Assembly: GCA_028820035.1 (NCBI GenBank)
Contig: JAPPKI010000184.1
Location: forward strand, 1-5,003
Direction of reading: 5' to 3'
Length of the DNA stretch: 5,003 bases
Source: a bacterium
Lineage (GTDB): Bacteria; Actinomycetota; Acidimicrobiia; Acidimicrobiales; Bin134
Part shown: in pieces, positions 1-5,003 of the stretch
Layout: each line of letters opens with the position of its first letter
How positions within the stretch are numbered: the stretch's first letter is position 1
Position numbers and translations under genes: made by a program
Notes under the pieces: model-generated
The model's database searches: none
Told to the model about the DNA's origin: nothing
The model's input: only the letters and a program-made list of their open reading frames with translations

Positions 1-851
1 GCCGGGCCCACCGCGACGGCGACGAGTGGGTGATCAACGGCGAGAAGTGGTTCGCCTCCAACTTCAAATACGCCAAGTTCATGATCGTCATGCTCATCAC
101 CAACCCCGACGTGTCGGTGTACCGGGGATCGTCGATGATGCTGGTGCCCACCGACACCCCCGGCATCGAGGTGGTGGCCAACGTGGGCCTCGGCACCGAA
201 GACCTGGAAGACGGCGACCACGCCTATCTCCGGTTCAACGATGTGCGGGTGCCCGCTGAGAACCTGCTGGGCGACGAGGGGTCGGGCTTCAAGATCGCCC
301 AAACCCGACTGGGCGGCGGCCGGGTCCACCACGGCATGCGGTCGGTGGGCGTGGCCCAGCGGGCCCTCGACATGATGTGCGAGCGGGTGCTGTCGCGGGA
401 GACCAAGGGCTCGCTCATCGGTGAGAAGCAGTCGATCCAGCACTGGATCGCCGACTCTTGGATCCAGATCCAGCAGTTCCGCCTCCAGGTGCTCCACACC
501 GCCTGGCTGATCGACAACGAGGGCGACTACGCCAAGGTCCGCCAGCACATCGCCGGCGTGAAGGTGGCCACCCCCAAAGTGCTGATCGATGTGGTGTACC
601 GGGCCATGCACGCCCACGGCTCCCTCGGCGTGTCCAACCTCATGCCCCTCACCTCAATGTGGATGAGCGGCCCGGTAATGGGCATCGCCGACGGCCCCAC
701 CGAGGTGCACAAAGACACCATCGCCAAGCAGATTCTCAAGAGCTACAAGCCCTCCGACGGCCTCTTCCCCTCCATGCACCTCCCCACCCGAATAGCCAAC
801 GCCCGCCAATACATCGAATCCCGCATAGAACACGAAATCGCCAACCTCTAG
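1..851 (+). CDS. Acyl-CoA dehydrogenase family protein, 5'-truncated by the window
   Basis: This is an FAD-dependent flavoprotein expected to introduce an alpha-beta double bond into an acyl-CoA, passing electrons to electron-transfer flavoprotein in the cytoplasm. The first complete codon is at base 3 and the reading frame is open to TAG at 849-851, giving 282 residues. The family is usually about 400 residues, so roughly 130-150 N-terminal residues lie upstream. The visible part starts in the central beta domain (WVINGEKWFASN, the usual G-x-K-W-F-x-S-N segment, bases 27-62). It then runs through VPAENLLGDEGSGF (about 249-290) into the C-terminal helical domain with GGGRVHHGMR (312-341). DGPTEVH (690-710) resembles the DGPxEVH motif of ACAD10/11-like enzymes; its Asp (690-692) falls near where medium-chain enzymes carry the catalytic Glu, which is my inference. 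The substrate cannot be told from sequence. The last 20 or so codons are noticeably less GC-rich and use ATA twice. Confidence 0.93.
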   Translation, partial: RAHRDGDEWVINGEKWFASNFKYAKFMIVMLITNPDVSVYRGSSMMLVPTDTPGIEVVANVGLGTEDLEDGDHAYLRFNDVRVPAENLLGDEGSGFKIAQTRLGGGRVHHGMRSVGVAQRALDMMCERVLSRETKGSLIGEKQSIQHWIADSWIQIQQFRLQVLHTAWLIDNEGDYAKVRQHIAGVKVATPKVLIDVVYRAMHAHGSLGVSNLMPLTSMWMSGPVMGIADGPTEVHKDTIAKQILKSYKPSDGLFPSMHLPTRIANARQYIESRIEHEIANL

Positions 852-1014
852 GCCCAAAAAAAGGCGTTTCAATCTGACACGTACAGGGGATACACTGTCC
901 ATCTGAAGCCGGGGCGGGTGGCAGAGCGGACGATTTCCCTTTTGCCCGCCCCGGCTCCATCTTCATAATACCTGAATAATCTGAAAATAGATTGAAAGTC
1001 CTTGAAATCTCTTT
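852..1014. other. A/T-rich convergent intergenic region
   Basis: This stretch separates the 3' end of the acyl-CoA dehydrogenase gene on the + strand from the 3' end of the DUF454 gene on the - strand. Its A/T content contrasts sharply with the surrounding genes, apart from one GC-rich palindrome at 907-956. It contains a seven-A run at 856-862 and a weak 5-bp inverted repeat (AATCT at 978-982, AGATT at 989-993). I see no credible protein-coding frame in it. The simplest role is transcription termination for both neighbours. Confidence 0.7.
907..956. terminator. GC-rich hairpin between convergent genes, possible bidirectional terminator
   Basis: AGCCGGGGCGGG (907-918) is a perfect 12-bp inverted match to CCCGCCCCGGCT (945-956). 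Two further G.U wobble pairs could form inside (919/944 and 920/943), leaving a loop of about 22 bases. Pairing outside resumes after one mismatch (905 with 958, 904 with 959). Its position between two converging 3' ends makes a shared terminator the simplest reading. Neither side has a real T run, so it would be a U-tract-less terminator or an mRNA 3'-end stabiliser. The structure is clear; the function is inference. Confidence 0.5.
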
Positions 1015-1461
1015 TCAGTCAGCTCTTGATGTAGGCACTCGGCCGAAGATGTACGTCAACCCCACTATACCCAACCCGATCACCACGCCCCGCCACGTCC
1101 ACGAGTTGATCAATAGGCCCGTACTCAACCCCACCGCCACCACGATCATGGTCCCGGCGATCACTTTCGCCCGCCACGGCATGCCTAATCCTGACCGGTA
1201 GTCGGCCACCAGTTTCCCAACCCCCGGCAGGTTCAGCACCCACCGCTCCATGCGCTCGCTGGATCGGCTGAACGCCGCTGCCGCCATGATGAAGAAGATC
1301 GTGGACGGCAGGCCGGGAACTATTACCCCGAGAGCCCCCAGCCCAACACACAGCAGCCCTCCCAGAATCCACAGTCCCCGCACCAGCGGGTTGCTGGCCA
1401 CCTTGGAGTGGCCAAGAGCAGCGGAATCGCCGGGCTCAGCCGGCGAGTTCGACGAGGTCAC
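1015..1461 (-). CDS. DUF454 / YbaN-family inner-membrane protein
   Basis: This is a 148-residue integral membrane protein of the DUF454 (YbaN) family, whose biochemical role is not established. The family signature is clear: an LGxLGVIVPGLPST stretch (about residues 41-54), then AAAAFSRSSERMERW (60-74), then a conserved WRAKV-type segment before the last helices. The usual LPTTPF core reads LPSTIF here, so the second proline is replaced by isoleucine. Hydrophobic segments lie at about 30-48, 50-64, 98-117 and 120-138. The stop is TGA at 1015-1017. The start shown is GTG at 1459-1461, overlapping the upstream gene's end by 26 bases. No Shine-Dalgarno sequence precedes it, so expression by translational coupling is likely. 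An in-frame GTG at 1399-1401 (residue 21), just before the conserved region, is an alternative that would remove a hydrophilic N-terminal tail. Confidence 0.85.
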   Translation of the reverse strand: MTSSNSPAEPGDSAALGHSKVASNPLVRGLWILGGLLCVGLGALGVIVPGLPSTIFFIMAAAAFSRSSERMERWVLNLPGVGKLVADYRSGLGMPWRAKVIAGTMIVVAVGLSTGLLINSWTWRGVVIGLGIVGLTYIFGRVPTSRAD

Positions 1462-1765
1462 GCACAGTCAGGTAGCACAGCAACCCGATCACCAGAACGT
1501 TGATCGTGCTCACCGGCCACTTCAGCCGGTGGTCGGCTCGCCAGAACCGTCGGATGCTCAGCCCGTTGAACACGATGGCCACCAGCCCGATGGGCAGGCT
1601 TATGGCTGGCCCCACCGAGTCGGCCACCCCCAACACCGGCAGCAGAAACGGGAGCACCAGATAAGTCAGCAGGCACCGGGTACCAGACACCGCCATCGAC
1701 TGGCTGAACCGGCGCTCGGCCGTATTGGGAGCCTGAACTTCGGCCGGAGCGGTGTCAACGGTCAT
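1436..1765 (-). CDS. Small three-helix membrane protein of unknown function
   Basis: I cannot place this protein in a named family. From ATG at 1763-1765 it is 109 residues, ending in TGA at 1436-1438. A polar, Ala/Glu-rich N-terminal segment of about 30 residues precedes three hydrophobic stretches: one around CLLTYLVLPFLLPVLGV, one around PAISLPIGLVAIVFNGL and one around INVLVIGLLCYLTV. Between the second and third is a basic loop, RRFWRADHRLKW, which by the positive-inside rule would face the cytoplasm. I chose the ATG because GGAG and GGAGGG motifs lie just upstream on the - strand (1777-1780 and 1767-1772), although their spacing is not ideal. An in-frame GTG at 1781-1783 would add six residues and has no ribosome-binding site. 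The gene overlaps the DUF454 gene downstream by 26 bases, so the two almost certainly form an operon of membrane proteins. Confidence 0.75.
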   Translation of the reverse strand: MTVDTAPAEVQAPNTAERRFSQSMAVSGTRCLLTYLVLPFLLPVLGVADSVGPAISLPIGLVAIVFNGLSIRRFWRADHRLKWPVSTINVLVIGLLCYLTVRDLVELAG

Positions 1766-1794
1766 TCCCTCCAAGTCTCCCACTCAAAGTCCAT
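1762..1794 (-). other. Possible ten-codon upstream ORF overlapping the membrane-protein start
   Basis: On the - strand an ATG at 1792-1794 opens the frame MDFEWETWRE and stops at TGA 1762-1764. That TGA overlaps the ATG of the next gene (1763-1765) in an ATGA arrangement. A GGTGAG stretch lies six bases before this ATG and could serve as a weak ribosome-binding site. The geometry fits a translated leader that feeds ribosomes to the following start by coupling. A frame this short can arise by chance, and nothing in the peptide suggests a regulatory attenuator. Confidence 0.2.
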
Positions 1795-1803
1795 CGTCGT
1801 CTC

Positions 1804-1817
1804 ACCGGATAGCCGGT
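1804..1817. promoter_or_regulatory. 14-bp dyad in the divergent intergenic region, possible operator
   Basis: ACCGG (1804-1808) and CCGGT (1813-1817) form a perfect 5-bp inverted repeat around ATAG. It lies between the divergently oriented membrane-protein and lipoprotein genes, just upstream of a TAGCAT that could be a -10 element. That position suits a repressor or activator site that could affect both directions. Short CCGG dyads are common in GC-rich DNA, so this is only a candidate. Confidence 0.22.
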
Positions 1818-1822
1818 TTCGT

Positions 1823-1828
1823 TAGCAT
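1823..1828 (+). promoter_or_regulatory. Possible -10 element for a near-leaderless lipoprotein transcript
   Basis: TAGCAT fits the TANNNT pattern of actinobacterial -10 elements. Transcription starting six to nine bases downstream would begin at or within a few bases of the ATG at 1838. The gene has no Shine-Dalgarno sequence (the bases before ATG read CATCGTCCCACC), which agrees with leaderless or near-leaderless translation. I find no good -35 hexamer at the usual distance. Confidence 0.25.
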
Positions 1829-1837
1829 CGTCCCACC

Positions 1838-4786
1838 ATGAGCCGGCTACCGCGCCTCGCCGTCCTTTGTCTGGCCCTCGCCCTCATCGCGATCGCCTGT
1901 GGAGGAGACGACGACCAGCCCGCGGCCCTTGCTCCGACCGCGACCCCGGCCGCTATCGTCCAGCCCACCGAGCCAGTACCCACGCCCGCCACCCCCACAG
2001 ACACTGTCCCCTCTCCCGCCGGCCCCACCTGCGACTGGCCCATGTGGGGCCACGGCATAAGCCGCACCTTCTCCTACCCCTGCGACAGCGGCATCAGCCC
2101 CGACACTGCCGCCAGTCTGCGCCGCATCTGGTATTTCAACACCAGCGACGTGGTCACCGCCGCCCCGGTGGTGGTGGATGGCGTGCTGTATGTGGGCGAC
2201 TGGGCCGGGCGGTTCTACGCCCTCGATGCCGCCGACGGCACCGAGCTCTGGCACTTCGACGCCGAGTACCACGACAACGTCTACGCCGGGCAGATCACCT
2301 CTTCGGCCTCCTACACCGTCATCGGCGGCACCCCCGCGGTGGTGTTCAACGCCGGGCGCACCATCCACGCCCTCGATGCCGCCGACGGCACGGTGATCTG
2401 GACCCACGCCCTGGGCGAGCCCGGCTGGCCCACCGAGCTGGAGACCACCCCCATTGTGGTGGAAGACCGGGTGATCGCCACCTTCGACACCCACAACGCC
2501 CCCTTCCCCGCCGGGGTGGTGGCCGTAAGCCTGGCCACCGGCGAGCAGCTCTGGCACTTCGACCTCGAGGGGGGCGACCATCAGGGCTGCGGGGGAGTGT
2601 GGGGGTCGCCGTCGGTCGACCTAGAGCGCCGCCTTATGTTCGCGGGCAGCGCCAACTGCCCCATCTCCCCCGAGGGATGGGGCCCGTACACCGAGGCCCT
2701 GTTCGCGGTGAGCATCGACACCGGCGAGCCCGCCTGGAGTTTCCAGCCCCATCCCCCCAACAACGACGACTCCGACTTCGCCGGGGTGCCGGTGCTGTTC
2801 ACCGCCGACGGCCAAGATCTGGTCGGCCTCGGCAACAAAGACGCCGTGTTCTACGTGGTCAACCGCGACACCGGGGAGCTGGTGTGGAAAACCCGGGCCA
2901 CCGCCGACAACGTGATCCGCCCCAACTTCTCCAGCGGCGGCTTCATCGGCCCCGCCGCCTACGCAAACGGGATCATCGCCGGCGGAACCGGGGTGGCCGA
3001 CTGCCCCTGTATGCACGCTTTCGACGCCGCCACCGGCGAGATCGTCTGGCAGCAGCAGGCCGTCGGTCCCACCTACTCGCCCACCACCGAGGTGAACGGC
3101 GTGGTGTTCGTGGGCTCGCTCGACTTCACCCTTCGGGCCTTGCGCCTCGACGACGGCGAGGCGCTGTGGTCCGACGAGCTCACCGGTCTCATCTCCGGGG
3201 GAGTGGCCATCGTGGGCGACGACATGTGGGCCGTGGCCGGGTTCCGCGAGCCAGGATCGGCTGGCCCGTCGGAGACCTCCGGGGTGTTCCGCTACACCGT
3301 GACCCCCGACGTGGAGGCCGCCGAGCAAACCGCCCCCACCGCCGAGCCCGAGCCCGAAGCCGGCCAAGTCCGCCTAGTAGGGGCGTCGGGCCGCTGCATC
3401 GACGCTCCCTGCGACGTGGGCTTCGACTTCAAGACTCCGCCGCCGGGCACCGACCCCCAAGTCACCCTGTCGATTGAAACCGACCCCTTCGAGCTCACCG
3501 TCACCTCCAGCGGCCTGGGCGACCCCGCCGCCTGGCTCCGGGAGGGGAGCGCGGCCGCAGAAGTGGGGGCGTCGGCCTACGGCGTGCTGGTGTCCGAGCG
3601 CGACGACCGCCCCTCGGGCGGCTACCTGTGCGTGCTCGAAGACGACGGCGGCTGCATCGCCCGCACCGTGCCCCGCCCCGGTGCCTCCTACAACCGCATC
3701 AGCCTGCTGGCCCTGCACGACACCACTGCCATCCCCGGTCCCGCCGACGGCTTCGACCGCCTGGTGGCCAGCATCGGCTTCAACCCGCCACTGCGAACCG
3801 AGCCCCTAAGCCCGCCCACCTACTTGGTGTTCAGCCCCCAGGGCAACAACCTGGTGGTGTACGGCGACAACGGCGGCACCCAGCGCCTTATCACCAACGC
3901 CCGTGAAGATCCCGACGGCCGCGACATCAACGGACAGGTGTGCTTTACCGACGACGGCCGCTTCATCGCCGGCGAGGACACCGGCCAGCCTGAGATCCCC
4001 GCTGGTTTTGGCATCTTCGATCTCGACGGCGACTCGCTCGGCACCCTGTCCGCTACCCAGATCGGCAAGCTCACCCCCGACTTTGAAGCCGCCGACAACC
4101 AGCCCGAGCCCTATGGCTGCGCCTTCTTGCCCGACGGGAGGCTGGTTACCACCGATGTTGGCAACCAGGCATCCGGGCCGGGCACCGGCCAGCTCACCGT
4201 GTGGTTCACCCCCTACGACGGTGCCCGCTGCGTGGTGGCCGACTACATCGCCACCGCCCAGCAACTGGCCGCCGACGGCGACGACGTGTTGGTGGCCTCG
4301 GCCCGCCCGCCCACCATCGGGGTGCAGCGCTTCTCCAACCTGCCCCGCACCGCTGAGGAGTGCAACCCCGACGCAGTCACCGTCGAGCTGTTCATCGGTG
4401 TCGGCGATGGCGTGTCCCTCACCACCGGCATCGCCGCCGACCGCCAGGGCGGCTGGTACGTATCCGACACGCTCACCGGCGTCATCAACCAGTACGACAG
4501 CGACGGCAACTACCTGCGCACCGTGCTGGCCCCGCCCGAAGGCGAGGGTCTGGGCCTCGAACCCATCAGCACTGGATCGCCGCTGGGCATCGCCGTGGGC
4601 CTCGACGGCACCCTCTACTACGCCGACTTGGCCCTGGCCCTGAACGACGGAGGCATCGGCCCCACGGGTGGCCAGGGCACCGTCCGGCGAATCCGCTTCG
4701 ACACCGACAACCAGCCCCTGCCTCCCGAGACCATCGACTACGGCCTCAATTTCCCCGACGGCCTCGGCGTTCTCCCCGTGGGATGA
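1838..4786 (+). CDS. Double beta-propeller lipoprotein (PQQ/BamB-like plus NHL/SMP-30-like)
   Basis: This 982-residue protein is predicted to be exported and lipid-anchored. A short signal peptide (MSRLPR then a hydrophobic core) ends in the lipobox AIAC, so Cys21 would be the acylated residue, followed by GGDDD. A Pro/Thr-rich tether (about 28-64) leads to a PQQ-like propeller (about 65-475). Its blades repeat the A-L-D-x-x-D/T-G-x-x-x-W pattern: YALDAADGTELW, HALDAADGTVIW, VSLATGEQLW, VSIDTGEPAW, VNRDTGELVW, FDAATGEIVW and LRLDDGEALW. The CDWPMWGHG and GGVWGSPSVD segments resemble polyvinyl-alcohol-dehydrogenase-type PQQ enzymes, but no CXXCH heme site is present. A second Glu/Pro-rich tether (494-509) precedes an unrecognised module (511-660) with cysteines at 520, 525, 598 and 606. 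Residues 662-982 carry F/A-x-x-x-D-G-x-L repeats typical of NHL/SMP-30-like propellers. Enzyme or binding scaffold cannot be decided from sequence. Confidence 0.9.
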   Translation: MSRLPRLAVLCLALALIAIACGGDDDQPAALAPTATPAAIVQPTEPVPTPATPTDTVPSPAGPTCDWPMWGHGISRTFSYPCDSGISPDTAASLRRIWYFNTSDVVTAAPVVVDGVLYVGDWAGRFYALDAADGTELWHFDAEYHDNVYAGQITSSASYTVIGGTPAVVFNAGRTIHALDAADGTVIWTHALGEPGWPTELETTPIVVEDRVIATFDTHNAPFPAGVVAVSLATGEQLWHFDLEGGDHQGCGGVWGSPSVDLERRLMFAGSANCPISPEGWGPYTEALFAVSIDTGEPAWSFQPHPPNNDDSDFAGVPVLFTADGQDLVGLGNKDAVFYVVNRDTGELVWKTRATADNVIRPNFSSGGFIGPAAYANGIIAGGTGVADCPCMHAFDAATGEIVWQQQAVGPTYSPTTEVNGVVFVGSLDFTLRALRLDDGEALWSDELTGLISGGVAIVGDDMWAVAGFREPGSAGPSETSGVFRYTVTPDVEAAEQTAPTAEPEPEAGQVRLVGASGRCIDAPCDVGFDFKTPPPGTDPQVTLSIETDPFELTVTSSGLGDPAAWLREGSAAAEVGASAYGVLVSERDDRPSGGYLCVLEDDGGCIARTVPRPGASYNRISLLALHDTTAIPGPADGFDRLVASIGFNPPLRTEPLSPPTYLVFSPQGNNLVVYGDNGGTQRLITNAREDPDGRDINGQVCFTDDGRFIAGEDTGQPEIPAGFGIFDLDGDSLGTLSATQIGKLTPDFEAADNQPEPYGCAFLPDGRLVTTDVGNQASGPGTGQLTVWFTPYDGARCVVADYIATAQQLAADGDDVLVASARPPTIGVQRFSNLPRTAEECNPDAVTVELFIGVGDGVSLTTGIAADRQGGWYVSDTLTGVINQYDSDGNYLRTVLAPPEGEGLGLEPISTGSPLGIAVGLDGTLYYADLALALNDGGIGPTGGQGTVRRIRFDTDNQPLPPETIDYGLNFPDGLGVLPVG
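2217..2391 (+). repeat. 25-bp direct repeat encoding successive propeller blades
   Basis: The 25 bases at 2217-2241 recur identically at 2367-2391, exactly 150 bp (50 codons) apart. Both copies encode the ALDAADGT strand-turn of adjacent PQQ-like blades. A related 17-base identity (AGCTCTGGCACTTCGAC) occurs at about 2244-2260 and again at about 2548-2564, in the following W-H-F-D strand. Identity at synonymous positions suggests recent blade duplication or gene conversion, although strong codon bias contributes. Confidence 0.7.
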
Positions 4787-4821
4787 GCGCCTCCCACGGC
4801 ATCATCTACCATTCCCGCTGA
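4783..4821 (+). other. Possible twelve-codon linker ORF between lipoprotein and ferredoxin genes
   Basis: An ATG at 4783-4785 overlaps the lipoprotein's TGA (4784-4786) in an ATGA arrangement and opens the frame MSASHGIIYHSR. Its TGA at 4819-4821 overlaps the A of the ferredoxin ATG at 4821 (TGATG). This would let terminating ribosomes pass from the lipoprotein to the ferredoxin through two coupled restarts, and no Shine-Dalgarno sequence is seen before the ferredoxin start. The alignment of both overlaps is exact but could be chance, and the peptide has no recognisable feature. Confidence 0.22.
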
Positions 4822-5003
4822 TGCGCATCTGGGTTGACACTGAGCTCTGCCAGGGACATGGGCGCTGCTACATGCTGGCTCCCGACCTGTTTGACGCCGA
4901 TGACGACGGCTACTGCCAGCCCACCGACGAACGCGCCGTGCCTCCCGAGCTGGCCGACCAAGCCCGCCGGGCGCTCATGAACTGCCCCGAAGACGCCATC
5001 ATC
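4821..5003 (+). CDS. [3Fe-4S]-type ferredoxin, 3'-truncated by the window
   Basis: This is a small cytoplasmic electron carrier, cut after 61 codons, close to the usual length of about 62-70 residues. It opens MRIWVDTELCQGHGRC: Cys10 and Cys16 flank His13 in a C-x2-H-x2-C motif, and Cys55-Pro56 supplies the last ligand of the C-x2-X-x2-C...CP pattern. In actinobacterial ferredoxins of this kind, a non-Cys residue at the middle position goes with a [3Fe-4S] or altered cluster, and they commonly donate electrons to cytochrome P450 enzymes. Cys32 (in GYC) is an additional cysteine. The acidic D-x-D-D-D stretch at 25-29 is typical of the family's partner-binding surface. ATG 4821 is the natural start because the family's conserved N-terminus begins there. 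It lies 34 bases after the lipoprotein stop, so the two are probably co-transcribed. The P450 partner, if any, would be outside the window. Confidence 0.9.
   Translation, partial: MRIWVDTELCQGHGRCYMLAPDLFDADDDGYCQPTDERAVPPELADQARRALMNCPEDAII

Noticed and set aside
911..953. Complete tRNA gene
   Set aside because: Only an acceptor-like stem and a D-arm-like stretch are present in about 43 bases; anticodon and T arms and the GTTCGAATCC-type box are missing.
1250..1825. Long + strand open frame (191 codons) across the two membrane-protein genes
   Set aside because: It is antisense to the DUF454 gene, whose family motifs are clear, and its product is a low-complexity His/Pro/Gln-rich sequence typical of a GC-rich shadow frame.
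1847..2581. Minus-strand open frame of 244 codons opposite the lipoprotein
   Set aside because: The translation is Gly/Val-rich without domain features and lies opposite a strongly supported propeller coding frame.
2999..3016. Possible heme c site near DCPCMH
   Set aside because: The spacing is C-x-C-x-H, not the C-x-x-C-H required for covalent heme c attachment.
2621..3367. Minus-strand open frame of 248 codons
   Set aside because: Gly/Val/His-rich shadow of the PQQ-like blades with no recognisable family.
1867..3477. Plus-strand open frame of 536 codons in an alternate frame of the lipoprotein gene
   Set aside because: The product is almost entirely Arg/His/Pro, the usual signature of a shifted frame in high-GC DNA.
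3806..4264. Minus-strand open frame of 152 codons
   Set aside because: Opposite the NHL-like propeller; composition is that of an antisense shadow.

Overview
The window is visibly GC-rich, with strongly G/C-biased third positions, GTG starts and few Shine-Dalgarno sites. It encodes an acyl-CoA dehydrogenase, a single-cluster ferredoxin of the C-x2-H-x2-C type and a lipoprotein whose mature N-terminus reads CGGDDD. Together these suggest a high-GC actinobacterium, perhaps of the Acidimicrobiia or a related lineage. That placement is inference from gene style; there is no rRNA or other phylogenetic marker here.

Layout. (1) Bases 1-851, + strand: the 3' two thirds of an acyl-CoA dehydrogenase gene. 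(2) Bases 852-1014: an A/T-rich convergent intergenic stretch carrying one strong GC-rich hairpin (907-956). (3) Bases 1015-1765, - strand: two small overlapping membrane-protein genes, a three-helix protein of unknown function followed by a DUF454/YbaN-family protein. (4) Bases 1766-1837: a short divergent intergenic region with a 14-bp dyad and a possible -10 element. (5) Bases 1838-4786, + strand: a 982-residue lipoprotein that combines a PQQ/BamB-like beta-propeller, an unrecognised middle module and an NHL/SMP-30-like second propeller. (6) Bases 4821-5003: the start of a [3Fe-4S]-type ferredoxin gene, cut by the window edge.

How the parts may work together. The lipoprotein should sit outside the membrane and the ferredoxin in the cytoplasm, so their 34-bp spacing suggests co-transcription rather than direct contact. 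The ferredoxin is of the type that normally serves a cytochrome P450, which may lie just downstream. The acyl-CoA dehydrogenase belongs to a separate upstream transcription unit, divided from the rest by the convergent pair of 3' ends. No CRISPR array, insertion sequence, complete tRNA gene, rRNA or phage signature was seen. I do not see a clear novel defence or mobile system. The most unusual items are the architecture of the double-propeller lipoprotein, two micro-ORFs that overlap neighbouring start or stop codons exactly, and the intergenic hairpin with a tRNA-like D-arm.
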